From NCBI GenBank assembly GCA_914767715.1, contig OU612069.1:15623387-15687386 (forward strand): a DNA stretch of 64,000 bases, read 5' to 3'. The notes under the pieces were generated by a model that saw nothing but the letters and a program-made list of their open reading frames with translations, made no database searches and was not told the origin of the DNA. Origin of the DNA: Membranipora membranacea. Lineage: Eukaryota; Bryozoa; Gymnolaemata; Cheilostomatida; Membraniporidae. This document shows, one piece after another, positions 42,521 through 56,200 of the stretch (its first letter is position 1; each line of letters starts with the position of its first letter). Made by a program: the position numbers and the translations under genes.

Positions 42521-42745
42521 AATACAAATTCCGATATTCTAGAGATGTGTAACCATGAGTGTTTTCTTCTATCTAGTGTCTGCTGTGCCAGCATAAAGTA
42601 TGTGTCATTTAGAAATACGTTATTCGAGCCTACAGTCTCTTGCTCCCTCAAAACATCTCCTATAGCTAATTCTGAGGTGAAAGATTCTTCACCACAGCCA
42701 GTACCACCTATTATTTTTTCCTCATATTGGTTTTTTATCTCCATT
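42520..42745 (-). pseudogene. Exon-like segment related to the 27.0-kb fragment
   Basis: The minus strand reads NQYEEKIIGGTGCGEES, then FTSELAIGDVLREQETVGSN. It resembles IELSEAVFGEQEIADS at 27010-27060, next to the FG pseudogene. It may be a further exon of the same former gene. No convincing splice pair was found. Confidence 0.35.
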
Positions 42746-43539
42746 CCAGCACTCCTACACTAAAGTATTGAACATTTGGTTTCTTAAGATATTTGGTACA
42801 TAGATGATGAAATAATGTATTGGAGATAAAACAATCAAAAACTAGGTCAGGCCATATTTATATATATGTCTGTTTTCTACTACCTGTCCAACCCTTCAGA
42901 GTAAGTTTTTTTTCCGTTGTTTTCTGCCATTTCCTGTGTTCCAAGTACTATTTCACTTAATACAAGATGAAAATTGAAAGAGGAAAGGAGTTACTGGTTT
43001 ATAAGATTTGGTTTATTGGCAATAGGTTTAGTCTAGCTCATGTTATCTATGTGATAATATGGAGGAAGGAGGTGCTCTTGAACTTGATGTCGAGGACTCT
43101 GATGACTGTAATTGGTTTGTGATCTAAACTTTTTTTTATGTTGTGACATTTTACCTTTTGCAAAAGCTTGACTGGTTGCTTTTTTTTCAGCTCGGAATAT
43201 TGGTATTGCGGTAGCCTAGTGGTATAGCTATTTAATTTACTCATTCAGATTGTGTCAAATCTCAGCATCTTGTAGTATTATAGTAGGCCTCTAAAAAAGA
43301 ACCAAACTTAAAATCCTCAGCATAAACAAAGTTGATGGTTGTGGCGCATGTATATTCATAGATGCAGACCGCTTACATTTATATTATAATTAAATTGTAT
43401 ATGTAGTGCATGTGAATGATATGTTAAAGAAAACAATGCGTAACTGTGTCTGTCTGTGGTAAGTAGAGTATAATTTGCTATCAATCGACTGTTAAATTAT
43501 GTAATCTTATGACTGGCGGATTAGCTTGATGATGCCACC

Positions 43540-43554
43540 GGGGGGGGGGGGGGG
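43540..43554. repeat. G homopolymer
   Basis: A run of 14 or more G on the plus strand. Its length is likely unstable and liable to sequencing error. Confidence 0.85.
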
Positions 43555-43684
43555 TAGTCTTTTCTTCGGAAGGGAATTTTAGTTGGTGTGTGTGTTTTTG
43601 CAAATAACAAAGAAAGTTGTTTCAGCAAAAAGTATCAATTCCCTGTGCTTGGTACATCACTAGTGCATCAATATCAATAAAATG

Positions 43685-43770
43685 TATTATATATATAGAT
43701 ATATATATATATATATAGATATAGATATAAATATATAGATATAGATGAAGATATATATATAGATATAGAT
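43685..43770. repeat. (ATAGAT/AT)n microsatellite
   Basis: Mixed AT and ATAGAT units lie directly before an R1 copy (43780-44030). Confidence 0.85.
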
Positions 43771-45329
43771 ATTGTGGTTTTCAAAACTATTAATTTACCT
43801 GGTGATCTTTTTTCTCTCTCTAGCTGACCCTTTTGATGACTCCTGGATAGATAAAAAATTCCATATCCTAACATTATATTAACGATAACAAAAAGCTACA
43901 GCTGACATCAACAGTTAACTGAATAACTTGTGATCGTGATAGGTTTTCCTTCTCACTAACTAACCACTCGAATGTGCTTGTGCTCCAGTAGTTTGGAATA
44001 CTCCTTAGTGGCCTTACTTCATTTATAAATGGAAATACGATAATCATTATTGATGACTACTGAAATCAAAGTTTCAATGTGCTGAATTTTAATACTTGAT
44101 ATGCATATTTGCATGCATTTAAGTCTTTTAATAATTATTATAAATTGTGATGATAAAAAACTGATCGTTGAAAAAATGATTAAAAATATTGGGCATTCAG
44201 ACAATGATGAACATAATGATTGTACATAAATGCATCCAAGGGCTGTAATCAGCTTTATTGTGTCATCATGGAGTCCCGGTCATGTGGATGAGTTGACAAA
44301 TTGTCACAGGTTGTTTCTCATTTAATTTCATATTTCTTCCTCCACAGCTGTATTTCTCTCAGATGGTCCATAAGCCAAAGATCTTTTTAATCTATTTAAA
44401 TGATCATTTTATTGCTGCAAGAGTGGTAACAGGTCAGCTTCTATCAGGCTGTATTGCAATCCAACATGGAACAGGTATCTCCTGCTAAACTATCTGTTGA
44501 GGTATCCTTAATGTGTAAAACTGCTCAATCGAATAGCTTGATTAATTTATTATAAATCTAGTCAATGTTTTATTATAATTTTTAAAACTTTATTTTTATT
44601 CACAGAGCACAAGAGAAACATTGATTTTATCATGAGAATTGATACAAATATATACATACATACATAATATCATGAGTCAACACTATAACTGGTGTACAAT
44701 TTGATCTATATACATTATTACAATTATGTGCCTGACTGTCAAGGTATATCAACAATGAGACTTTAAAGTAACCAGATAGAGGCTCATTACACATTTACTC
44801 GTATCAGCCGAAGTACGGCAGAAGAGGGCTTTCCTTTTATTGCTGGTATTTAAAACTAAGAACATGAAAAGCTCATTGATAAGTGACAATGAATGACTGG
44901 AAACGACAAAATAATGTTTATTGAGCAAGCAAGATAACACAAAGATGATCATTATACAAGGTTTAAGCATATAACAGTTCAGCATAATTATTATCTGTGA
45001 ATAGATCAAAAATATCAACTGGAATTGAAATATGAAATAGTATCACAAAAAACCTGCGTCATGTTATGCACCAATTACATGTAAGTGTTTTGTACCATAA
45101 ATACGAAATGGGAAGGAAACCTTCTTGTGACTGCATGTGTACACAGTACTAACAGGACTAAGACCAACAGATATGGAGAATGTGCCATACAGCTTGTTGA
45201 TGTAATAGAGGCTTTTTATATGTTTGAGTATTCATATGTTTTGCAGTATCACTGTCTCTACAGTGAGTGGATTGCAATCTTTGAACTTTGTTCAGTATGT
45301 GCTGTTTCTGTTTCTTTCAGATTGCATTG

Positions 45330-45557
45330 AAATCCAGAATGGATTATAGTTAGTTGGTCAGTTGCGTCTTTGAGATAGCCTTCATCTAAAACTTCTATAC
45401 TCTGTTCGGTGCGCCTTGTCACTTGACTTGATGTTTCCTCTATCAAAGGAGATGAACTTGTGGGAGCAGATCCTCTTAACCAACCACAAGCTTCACTCAC
45501 CACACCATACAAAGCAGTTTTGATTGTGAAAACATCTAACATGGTTACTGATGACAA
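45330..45557 (-). pseudogene. Exon-like open segment
   Basis: A GTCATCAG acceptor is followed by an open frame: TMLDVFTIKTALYGVVSEAC, GWLRGSAPTSSSPLIEE, TSSQVTRRTEQSIEVLDEGY. An amphipathic helix followed by a Ser-rich stretch is compatible with the N-terminal part of a nucleoporin such as the Nup153/POM121 group. That is a guess. A GTGAGT inside the frame could be the donor; no good donor is seen at the end. Confidence 0.3.
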
Positions 45558-47568
45558 AAAAAACTATTGAGCTTTACAGACAAAAAATACAAAATTATTT
45601 TAGAAGGTCTGAATAGAATATTATGATTCCATTTGATCTTTGACATGAAATGTGATGATGGGTGTTGAAAGTATTATTCATTGGAATTCGGAAATAAATT
45701 TACCTAAAAATAAGAATAAGAAATCTCAATGCATATTGTAATGTATAAGTTAAAAGTTATTTTGCATTTGCATTTGCAAAATTCAAAAGGGAAAGAGCAG
45801 GATTTCCATTTCTCTGAACTGATATTTATAATTATTGTTCTGCTCATACCATACATTGGACTCGTAGAATTGACTTGTTCTTGTTGTTACCACAGGAGAT
45901 ACATCAGTGAGAGCAGGAAAAATAACAGAAATTTAATTAGTAGGTGACAACGACACGCAAAAAATTGAGGAGTATTCTTTTCAGACAACAATGAATTGCA
46001 TTTTTATACAAGGTTTGTTTGAATCGGTTGTAATTATTTGGAGCAGTTTCTTCACTTCTTTGAGGAACCTCCAAGCTCATACTCCTCAGCATAAACAAAC
46101 TCATGTGGAGCTTGTTTACCTGTTATGCTACTAGAAGATTAAGTCTTCTAGATTAATTATTTAATTTTTAGTGAAAAAATGATGAACAAATGTAAAACAT
46201 CGATCATAATAATCATTCATCAATAAAAAGTTCATCAAATCCGTGACCAAGGATAATATGTTATGCATTCGTTTGCTTGCCAGAGAATAATGTTCTTGCA
46301 ACCATGATTCAGTTTTGTCTTCTCAATCACTAAGAGATAATGAACTAAAATCAGTAATATGGAGGAAAATATTTGCTACAACACTTTGGTCTAATCCCTT
46401 CTACGTAGCACAAGTTTCTTGCAGCTGTAAAGTATGATGAGTTGTCCTGGCAGGTTGTACTCATACTGTCTTTGTATCCGCAAATTTGTACAACACTCAT
46501 TTCCGATGGTGAAGTCTTAATTATTTCCCGTACAACTGTCAGTTCGAGTGTACCAGTAGTGACATGTCAAGTGTTACAAACAGCTGATAGGCATGCCAAT
46601 GCAGCTATCTTGCATGGCACGTCCAAACTGTTTCTATATAGATGCCTTCTTTGGGCCCCTTTCTACTACTGTGCTGGTGTGTAGAACCACTATAGAATAT
46701 TTTTTGAAATCTTACTTTTCAAGGAAGAGAAAATTAATACTGGTACAATAGGTCAGTTACAATTGTAGTAAAAAATGTAGTGTTTGCAGCATAAAAAGTA
46801 ATAGAAGTAATACAATAGTGTAGCAAATATGGAAACAAGCTAATTTTACACAACCAGTGTCATATTTGGTTGTATTGGTTTGTAGACCCGATCTATTTTC
46901 TGTGGTAGTCTCAGGCTTCAAGTCAGGGGATGCCAATAAAAACATCTAGGTACAATTGAGGGTGTATTTCGATCAAACTATTTGAGTGTCAAGTTAAACA
47001 GTTGTCTATTGATGGCCAAATTTTTCAGCTATAGACCAAATATTGCATGTACACGGTGATATTGCAATATAATGTGGCCAGTAAGTTGCAACTGTTTTCT
47101 TATTAAAAGTGAGGGGACAAGTCACAGTTAAAATAGCTTGAATCATGACAGCATTCATTACGAGTTGCACTTTGTATTAAGCCATGCACTGCTTGCTCAG
47201 AGTCAACCTTGACAAAGCTTTTGAAGTTGAAGTTCAGTGAAATGAACTGAATGTAAATGTAACCAAAGGAGACAGTGTGACATGCTCACATGGGAGGCAG
47301 GATTGAGACAACCTACTACAGCTGAGACAGCCACTGACACTTTGGCACACTCTATTTGTGGTGAGTAACATTAGCATCAGACTATCAAGTCAGGCATATA
47401 CATCAAATTTCAGAACAACTTTTATATAACAGAAAAGATTTGTTTCAAGCATATTGGCAGCCAATTTAATTAACAGGAAACTGGAAGTATACCTACATAT
47501 AACCTCCCTCTCCTCCCCCTTCTTTTTTGTCCTCTCGTGAAGAGTTGAGACATCATACAACACCACAC

Positions 47569-47795
47569 AAGGCCGCAGTTTAGAAAAATGGTAACGGAGG
47601 CAAAAGTCTGAGGTGCGCCCGATGCATCACCAGTTATCTCCTCCAAGTGCAATTTGAGGCATATAATAAGGAAATGGAAGTTCCAGAGGGACTGATTCGG
47701 CGTAGTTTTTTTCAATTATAGTGGTTTTAGGTCACTCTATTTAGCTTTCTTGGGGAGGCAATGCCTCTCTGCCTCCCCTAAAACTACGGCCCTGC
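47569..47795. mobile_element. 227-bp inverted-repeat insertion (MITE-like)
   Basis: The ends AGGCCGCAGTTTAG and CTAAAACTACGGCCCT are imperfect inverted repeats, and the inside contains GGGGAGGCAATGCCTCTCTG. The paralogous site in block A (about 21205-21240, CATCACTTCACACCACATCG) lacks it, which supports insertion into block D. Confidence 0.6.
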
Positions 47796-48192
47796 CACAA
47801 CAATAGCAACCCATCTCCAATTATTTCATTGGGCATTCAGACCAGTTAGCAGGAGATGACTAGCCCACAACACTGCGTTTAATGCCTCTGAATTGTCTGA
47901 CAATTCTGTACAATTCTAGAATTGTCGAGATTTGACCCATTTACAATGAACCAACCAGCTTCCATTATTGTCTAATTAACCCTGCCTGCTAAATAAATTA
48001 CATTCACTATCGTGTTGTTATAGAATGAGCCTTCACAGTGTCAGATAATGTAATATAATAGGCTTGATTTTACATGTAATGTGTTTCTATGTAGATGACT
48101 AGACAACTTAAATGTTCTAATAAAGATAAAGATAAATTAAACCACTTTTGTAAACCAACATCTCACCCTCCCAAAGAAAACTAAACACTTAC

Positions 48193-48303
48193 CACTCAGC
48201 AAGAACCTCCCTCCATTATCATTGCACATGTCTGGATCATAGAGTACTATGATAACTCGATGGTCAGGATTGTCACCTGCCGCTATCAAAATTGTCACAT
48301 TTG
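48193..48303 (-). CDS. Single well-formed exon of an unidentified minus-strand gene
   Basis: This 111-nt phase 1-1 exon lies between a TTTTTTTTAG acceptor and a GAGTG/GTAAGT donor. It reads NVTILIAAGDNPDHRVIIVL, then YDPDMCNDNGGRFLLSG. The excellent splice sites and length divisible by three make it likely real. Its symmetric phase is like that of the lectin receptor exons, so it may come from a related modular surface protein. No neighbouring exon could be joined with confidence. Confidence 0.5.
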
Positions 48304-48399
48304 CTAAAAAAAAGAGGTTCATCCAACAATTAATATAGGCATGGCATGGCATAAACAGGCATGGCTTGCTTACATTTATACCTGCCATAAGATTGTCAT

Positions 48400-51000
48400 T
48401 ATTATGTGTTAATGATATAGTTTAATACAAAAGTATTGTCAACCATGTAATGGAAATCAAAATTTATTTGAACAGTTGATCGCAGACAGTGTCAATCTGT
48501 GCTGTCCCAACCATATAGTCTCGCTTTCTTGATGATCAATTCAAATAAAGAAAAGGATCAGCTGGAGCAGCGCGGATATGGATGGTATCATTGGCATTAT
48601 TGTTGTTTGCATCAATTATTAATCTCGGGAGTGATAAGCTTAATCACTCTTTATACTGCCACTCTTTGCAACGTTGCTTGAGAATTGTACTGTTTATAGT
48701 CAGCTTTTCTGTCAAGGCTATGTAAAAAAAATATAATCATCGTCAATTTTTAGGGGTGATATGCGAGTGTCTTTTTGGAGTTCTCCCATCTCTGGCAATC
48801 AAAATGAAGGAGCGTGCAACTCCCAGTCCTGTTATCAATGGTACCTTCATTGGTGGGACCAGAGATTGATTTGTGATTAGCATCAACTCTCTCACAATGG
48901 TAAGTTAGGCCACCTAAACGGCTTGATTGTTTTAAGGAGCAAAAGATGATTTATTTGTGATCAGCGTTGTATCACCATCAAGATATAAAATTGTTATTGA
49001 TAGGTATTGCAAATAAATAGCGACAGGTAAACCATTGCATACTATCGAAACCCATACGATTAACACATTTTCACTCAGGTGATAGGCTTATTGTAGGACG
49101 GAAACTATGCCACATCATTGTATGGGTACATGAGGTTACACCCACCTGGAATTGAATCGTAAAAAAAATCCACCAACCTTCGGTTGACAATATTTGTCAA
49201 TATACTTGTCTACTGGCTATATTTTTATGACATTAGCTTGGACATCAGCGTGGACATCAGAGTGTCATGTTTCATTTTTAATCATCATGAATATATTTCA
49301 TAAGCATTTGAACCATAAAAGTTTTAGTATGTAAACTTTGCAACTTTGAACTAAAGAAGATATTTGATTGCATTGGGAGACAATGTGACGAGATGTATGG
49401 TTGAAATTTAGATTCTTCAATGCATCACGGTTATGTGTAATATTGAGCGCTCTGAGTCTACCCCTGAATTGTCCTACATGCCACTGGCCTGGCTGTGACA
49501 GTTGGTTGCATCAGCAAGCTATATCATATATAAAAGAGGCTTACTCCACCATTTGTTACGCTTTATAGATCATTGACAATACTAGGATACAGGAAAGTTC
49601 GCCTACCATCGCTCTTAGATCTGTGTAATTAAGCATGCTAAAAGAATGATTGTTGCTATTTCTACTAATCCCATCTTAGAGGATAGCGATTGTCAGCTAT
49701 GCACTCTATAATCAAATATTTTCACTCTAAGGAGAACTCCGTCAGACCGAATTAATAATCTGTGTTCTCTCTAAATGCGAACAAGAAAAAGGCTTCGATA
49801 CTCCTACCATTACTATAGAGCATCGCATCATTTTTTTTGGAATGTCTCACTGACCATGAACCAGCGAACTTGCCAGAAGTTTGTATTATGCATCCAATTT
49901 CATGGTGGCGATAAAAATTAATGCTAAGAATAAGGTAAAAGAATAACAAAGAGTGGAGATAATCCACTTAACTTAAGTTTTTCAACAAAGCTTCAGTTCG
50001 GATGGGAGGCTTCATGGCATAGGCACCTGGAAACTTGCGGGCCTTTAATTTTTGCCTGAATTAAGTATAAACCACCACAAACTTTTATTGGATATGGGCA
50101 AACTACAGGCTGCATAGTTGGTACCCAGGAAGATCAAGGATTGGCCATTTGTAAATCTCATAACTACAAACCAGAGCAGGACATGGAAATTAGTTTGTCA
50201 ATTTTTATTATGTTGAAAGGAAAACAGATCAGAATGTGTACGACCAAATGTTTTGATGCCCCACAATCAGTGTTTGTATACAGAATGAAATAATTAGTGA
50301 AGTCTCTATCGGCCGGGCCCTGTCTTCATGAAAAGTTCCACCACACAATGGAACAACGTTACTTATATATTGATAGGACAGTCATATCTTTCCCTCTGTT
50401 CAGTTTGCACTTCTACTGCCATCACCTACTAACCATCTAACTGAATTCAATCACCAATTTAACCAAGGGCACAATAAATTGTCGGTTATCCATTCCTTTG
50501 AAATCTTGTGGCATTTATGCTTGAAGCATATCCGCATTTCGAGTTAAAATATGTTTGAAAAAAAGATTTGGCATGTTTTTGTGGTGTGTATTGTTCTGGT
50601 CTAACATGCTGTAAGCTTTCATCTCACATAACCAAAATACCCAGCTGGCCTGGCTTTATTTTAATTCCGAGGATTTACTTCATGTTCACAAGAATTAATC
50701 CATAGAGAGGACAATGCAGTCCCTTGAATGTTCTACTCAATTATGGTGCAAATCTATGTCACAATGAAGTCTGTGTGGGCATAATTGGTGCTTGTATCAA
50801 TGACTTGATATTAAATTGTTATAATTGAGCATGCCTATTCATTAAAAAATTATAGCAAGTATCACCATGATAAGGAAATGAAGGTATTTTCTTTTGCCCA
50901 CAGTTGAAAGTTGTTCTGTGTAATCTGTTTTAAATAAGCTAAAATATCTGAACTAGAACTTATTTCGATATTGGCATGGTAACATTATCAACCATAAATA
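48400..51000. other. No gene seen
   Basis: This is intergenic sequence. A 71-codon minus-strand frame (49752-49967) has no splice-like edges or recognisable composition. A stretch at 48800-48905 ends CTCACAATG/GTAAGT on the plus strand, but without an open frame. Confidence 0.4.
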
Positions 51001-51014
51001 TAGGATATCCGACA

Positions 51015-51041
51015 GATATATATATATATATATATATACAG
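51015..51041. repeat. (TA)n microsatellite
   Basis: A short pure TA run. Confidence 0.85.
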
Positions 51042-51239
51042 AAGTACTAACTACTTACCATGACTTTTTTTATCCAGACGTATACCTATGGAAAAGCTGA
51101 TAGGAGGTAATACAGTAGGCAATTTTCTTAGGTCTCAAAAGATTCGTATAAATTTTTAAGATTCAGATTTTTATATTCAGATATCAAGAATTCCTGGACT
51201 TCAAGGTTTAGTGTTTTTGTTTGGTAATCGCTACTACAA

Positions 51240-51770
51240 ATGGCAGTTTCAAAGCCGTCAACCATTCACCTCCAGTCAGGTTTTCCACAGGTTAGTTGTA
51301 AACCATGGAATTCACTACCATTGACTAGTACTGAAAAGATGAAACAATCTCACCAGTGGTGTAACAGTACGTAGTTGACACAGGACACACCTAATATGGC
51401 TGGCAAGAACTATAGTGTCAAGAACCAGCCTGCCTAATTACGATTTAAGATGATGAGTTTGCGGTTGAGATTTTGGCTTATTTTAATGGGGAAACACAGA
51501 AGGATTTTCCACTGACTGTTAGACGACAACCTGTGAGTGAACTGCCTGGTGTGGGCTTAATGTGTGAACCTGTCTGAAAAAGATGCCACATATAGTGATC
51601 TCGAAAAATACTTTTTCAGGCCCAAATTTAATATTCATTATGACAACGTTGATGATACATGTATGGATAATAGGCATGTGCAACCAGAATTTTTTTTGTC
51701 ATGGATTTACACAGTAATTAAATAGGGCAGCGACAACATCGCCCACTCTCGAGTTGATAGTTCATAGTGG
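51240..51770. mobile_element. Diverged solo arm of the long inverted-repeat element
   Basis: The block is parallel to the right arm of the 11.5-13.4 kb element. TCAGGTTTTCCACA, TTGCGGTTGAGATTTTGGCT, GGGGAAACACAGAAGGATTT, GCATGTGCAACCAGA and CCCACTCTCGAGTTGATAG correspond in order to right-arm motifs. The opposite arm was not found nearby. Confidence 0.55.
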
Positions 51771-51779
51771 GCAAACTTT

Positions 51780-53205
51780 GGAAATCACAAACCTGAGAAT
51801 TCAGTAAGGCTTGCTCATACGATTTATATCTTAATTATTATTGCTCATCCAAAGTTACGGAAGTAGGCCTTATAAAAACTTTACTTCATTATTCATTACA
51901 TACAGGGTAACTAGTGCCCTGCACCCAACTCTAAATGGTTGTGTCAACGAAGTGTTAGGACTATAATCCAACTTAAACACAATCTTTAAATATGTATATT
52001 CTCAAACTCAGAACACCCACCATATAAGGTTATCCAATATAAGCACAGCAATATACAGGTCGGGGTACAGAGACACCCTGTCTCTCCTGGTCCAAAAGAT
52101 AAATTGTTGACAGTGTATTGAATGCTGTAAAGGAATAAAAAATCCCCACTTTATTATATAATTATCAACTGCTACACAATGAAACATAGGTAATTAAGTA
52201 ATTAGGAATAATTAGGGTAACCTCTCTGTTTATGACACTCAAGCTATCAGCCTAACATTCATTGTGGCAATCATGTTGTAACTGTTTTCAACATTTAACC
52301 GCGGTTTCTGATAGCATAAACATCACTCACACAAGGACCAGCAAAGGGAGAGAGAAAAACAGCTACCTATGCACCATTACAACTGACATAGCAGGAAGAG
52401 ATAGAGAGGTCTTTGGCTCAATTTTACACAGGTAATGATATATTCCAAGTCTGCAATACATTTTTGCATATGTACTATTCAGTGAAGGAATATCCTTAAA
52501 AATTTTATGATATTAATTGAGCAATCATATACCCGGGGACAGGCAGTTAAGGATAGATAACCAAGTCAACATGGAAAAATGGAACTTATGCTGTAACTAT
52601 CTGGCATTCTTTTATTTTAAACAGTGGCCTAATTCAATAACAGAGATAACAGAGATATGTTCAGGCAATGAACTCCCTCTTCCGGGGGAGTTCATTGGTT
52701 CAGGTGTTGATTTTAACAGGGATTCCACGTGATAGATAAACACTCTAGTTCTCTTCTCATAAACATTGCAGTGGTGAGAGACTGTATGTCACATGGTCAT
52801 GTATAGGTATCTTAAAGCATAAATTTGTCAAGTTCCCGTTGGCTGTCAATACAGCCGCTGATTTATAGTTTTCTGTACAAAATCATCAATGTTGTCCATC
52901 CAGTGTACCTATCCAGTCTAAATACTCCTACTGTTAATTGTAATTTCCATCAAGTTGAATTTCAAGGTCATGCTAACGTCAATGAGTGCAATATCATAAG
53001 ACGTTGTGTTAACCTTCTATCTAAGTTGAAAATTGAACCAGACATTCTACAAGTAAAATGCCTGCATTTATGAAGCAGCTGTTATTTGATTAGTCCATGT
53101 TACATTCAGTAAAATCCATATCATTATCTTGCGATGTCTACACCACATGAAAGAATTTTCATGATGTTATGAAACCTTCCCCTGGGATATCAACACATAT
53201 ATTTG
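51780..53205. other. No gene seen
   Basis: AT-rich sequence up to the satellite edge with no supportable ORF, exon or repeat. Confidence 0.4.
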
Positions 53206-56200
53206 AGGCTGGCCAATTTCCCCAGGACCGTACCTATCGATTTTTGTCAATTTCTTGCAAAACATCTCGATAGAATACGCATCGTCACAGGGAGCTAATA
53301 TTTTATATGAGATATAGGGACGTCATCGCGAACGTCAAAACAGAGTTTCATGCGTTTCTAAGCGAGAAAGGAATTCTGCCCAATTGTTGGCCAATTTCCC
53401 CAGGACCGTACCTATCGATTTTTGTCAATTTCTGGCAAAACACCTCGATAGAATACGCATCGTCACAGGGAGCTAATATTTTATATGAGATATAGGGACG
53501 TTATTGCGAACGTCAAAACAGAGTTTCAAGCGTTTCTAAGCGAGTAAGGAATTCTGCCCAATTATTGGCCAATTTCCCCAGGACCGTACCTATCGATTTT
53601 TGTCAATTTCTTGCAAAACACCTCGATAGAATACGCAGCGTCACAGGGAGCTAATATTTTATATGAGATATAGGGACGTCATTGCGAACGTCAAAACAGA
53701 GTTTCAAGCGTTTCTAAGCGAGTAAGGAATTCTGCCAAATTATTGGTCAATTTCCCCAGGACCGTACCTATCGAATTTTGTCAATTTCTTGCCAAACACC
53801 TCGATAGAATACGCATCGTCGCAGGGAGCTAATAGTTTATATGAGATATATGGACGTCATCGCGAACGTCAAAACAGAGTTTCATGCGTTTCTAAGCGAG
53901 TAAGCAATTCTGCCCAACTATTGGCCAATTTCCCCAGGACCGTACCTATCGATTTTTGTCAATTTCTGGCAAAACACCTCTATAGAATACACATCGTCGC
54001 AGGGAGCTAATATTTTATATGAGATATAGGGACGTCATTGCGAACGTCAAAACAGAGTTTCATGCGTTTCTAAGCGAGTAAGCAATTCTGCCCAATTATT
54101 GGCCAATTTCCCCAAGACCGTACCTATCGATTTTTGTCAATTTCTTGCAAAACACCTCGATAGAATACGCATCGTCACAGGGAGCTAATATTTTATACGA
54201 GATATAGGGACGTCATTGCGAACGTCAAAACAGAGTTTTAAGCGTTTCTAGGCGAGTAAGGAATTTTGCCCAATTATTGGCCATTTTCCCCAGGACCGTA
54301 CCTATCGATATTTGTCAATTTCTTGCAAAACACCTCGATATAATACGCATCGTCACAGGGAGCTAATATTTCAAATGAGATATAGGGACGTCATCGCGAA
54401 CGTCAAAACAGAGTTTCATGCGTTTCTAAGCGAGTACGGAATTCTGCCCAATTATTGGCCAATTTCCCCAGGACCGTACCTCTCGATTTTTGTCAATTTC
54501 TTGCAAAACACCTCGATAGAATACGCATCGTCAAAGGGAGCTAATATTTCATACGAGATATAGGGACGTCATTGCGAGCGTCAAAACAGAGTTTCAAGCG
54601 TTTCTAGGCGAGTAAGGAATTTTTCCCCAATTATTGGCCAATTTCCCCAGGACCGTACCTATCGATTTTCGTCAATTTCTTGCAAAACACCTCGATATAA
54701 TACGCATCGTCGCAGGGAGCTAATATTTTATACGAGATATAGGGACGTCATTGCGAACGTCAAAACAGAGTTTCAAGCGTTTCTAGGCGAGTAAGCAATT
54801 CATCCCAATAATTGGCCAATTGTCCCAGGACTGTACCTATCGATTTTTGTCAATTTCTGGCAAAACACCTCGATAGATTACGCATCGTCGCAGGGAGCTA
54901 ATAGTTTATATGTGATATAGGGACGTCATCGCGAACTTCAAAACAGAGTTTCATGCGTTTCTAAGCGAGTAAGTAATTCTGCCCAATTATTGGCCAATTT
55001 CCCCAGGACCGTACCTATCGATTTTTGTCAATTTCTTGCAAAACACCTCGATATAATACGCATCGTCACAGGGAGCTAATATTTTATACGAGATATAGGG
55101 ACGTCATTGCGAACAACAAAACAGAGTTTCATGCGTTTCTAGGCGAGTAAGCAAATCATCCCAATTATTGGCCAACTTCCCCAGGACCGTACCTATCGAT
55201 TTTTGTCAATTTCTTGCAAAACACCTCGATATAATACGCATCGTCACAGGGAGCTAATGTTTTATATGAGATATAGGGATGTCATTGCGAACGTCAAAAC
55301 AGAGTTTCAAGCGTTTCTAAGCGAGTAAGCAATTCTGCCCAATTATTGGCCAATTTCCCGTACCTATCGAATTTTGTCAATTTCTTGCAAAAAACCTCGA
55401 TAGAATACGCATCGTCACAGGGAGCTAATATTTTATACGAGATATAGGGATGTCATTGCGAACGTCAAAACAGAGTTTCATGCTTTTCTAAGCGAGTAAG
55501 CAATTCTGCCCAATTATTGGCCAATTTCCCGTACCTATCGATTTTTGTCAATTTCTTGCAAAAAACCTCGATAGAATACGCATCGTCGCAGTGAGCTAAT
55601 ATTTCATATGAGATATAGGGACGTCATCGCCAACGTCAAAACAGAGTTTCATGCGTTTCTAAGCGAGTAAGCAATTCTGCCCAATTATTGGCCAATTTCC
55701 CCAGGACCGTACCTATCGATTTTTGTCAATTTCTTGCCAAACACCTCGATAGAAAACGCATCGTCGCAGGGAGCTAATAGTTTATATGAGATATAGGGAC
55801 GTCATCGCGAACGTCAAAACAGAGTTTCATGCGTTTCTAAGCGAGTAAGCAATTCTGCCCAACTATTGGCCAATTTCCCCAGGACCGTACCTATCGATTT
55901 TTGTCAATTTCTGGCAAAACACCTCTATAGAATACACATCGTCGCAGGGAGCTAATATTTTATATGAGATATAGGGACGTCATTGCGAACGTCAAAACAG
56001 AGTTTCATGCGTTTCTAAGCGAGTAAGCAATTCTGCCCAATTATTGGCCAATTTCCCCAAGACCGTACCTATCGATTTTTGTCAATTTCTTGCAAAACAC
56101 CTCGATAGAATACGCATCGTCACAGTGAGCTAATATTTCATATGAGATATAGGGACGTCATCGCCAACGTCAAAACAGAGTTTCATGCGTTTCTAAGCGA

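Larger units (their letters stand above)
43780..47880. repeat. Segmental duplication block D
   Basis: The block holds an R1 copy (43795-44030), a stretch like 29.2/40.7 kb (44200-44500 and 45080-45350), an R3 copy (46365-46560), an R5 copy (46640-46690) and the 3' part of block A (47040-47880). The order is rearranged relative to blocks B and C. Confidence 0.6.

Noticed and set aside
43674-43874. Minus-strand frame ending in repeated IYIYLYL
   Set aside because: Translation of the ATAGAT microsatellite.
49752-49967. Possible exon (HHEIGCIIQTSGKFAGSW)
   Set aside because: No acceptor or donor with compatible phase at its edges and no similarity that I can name.
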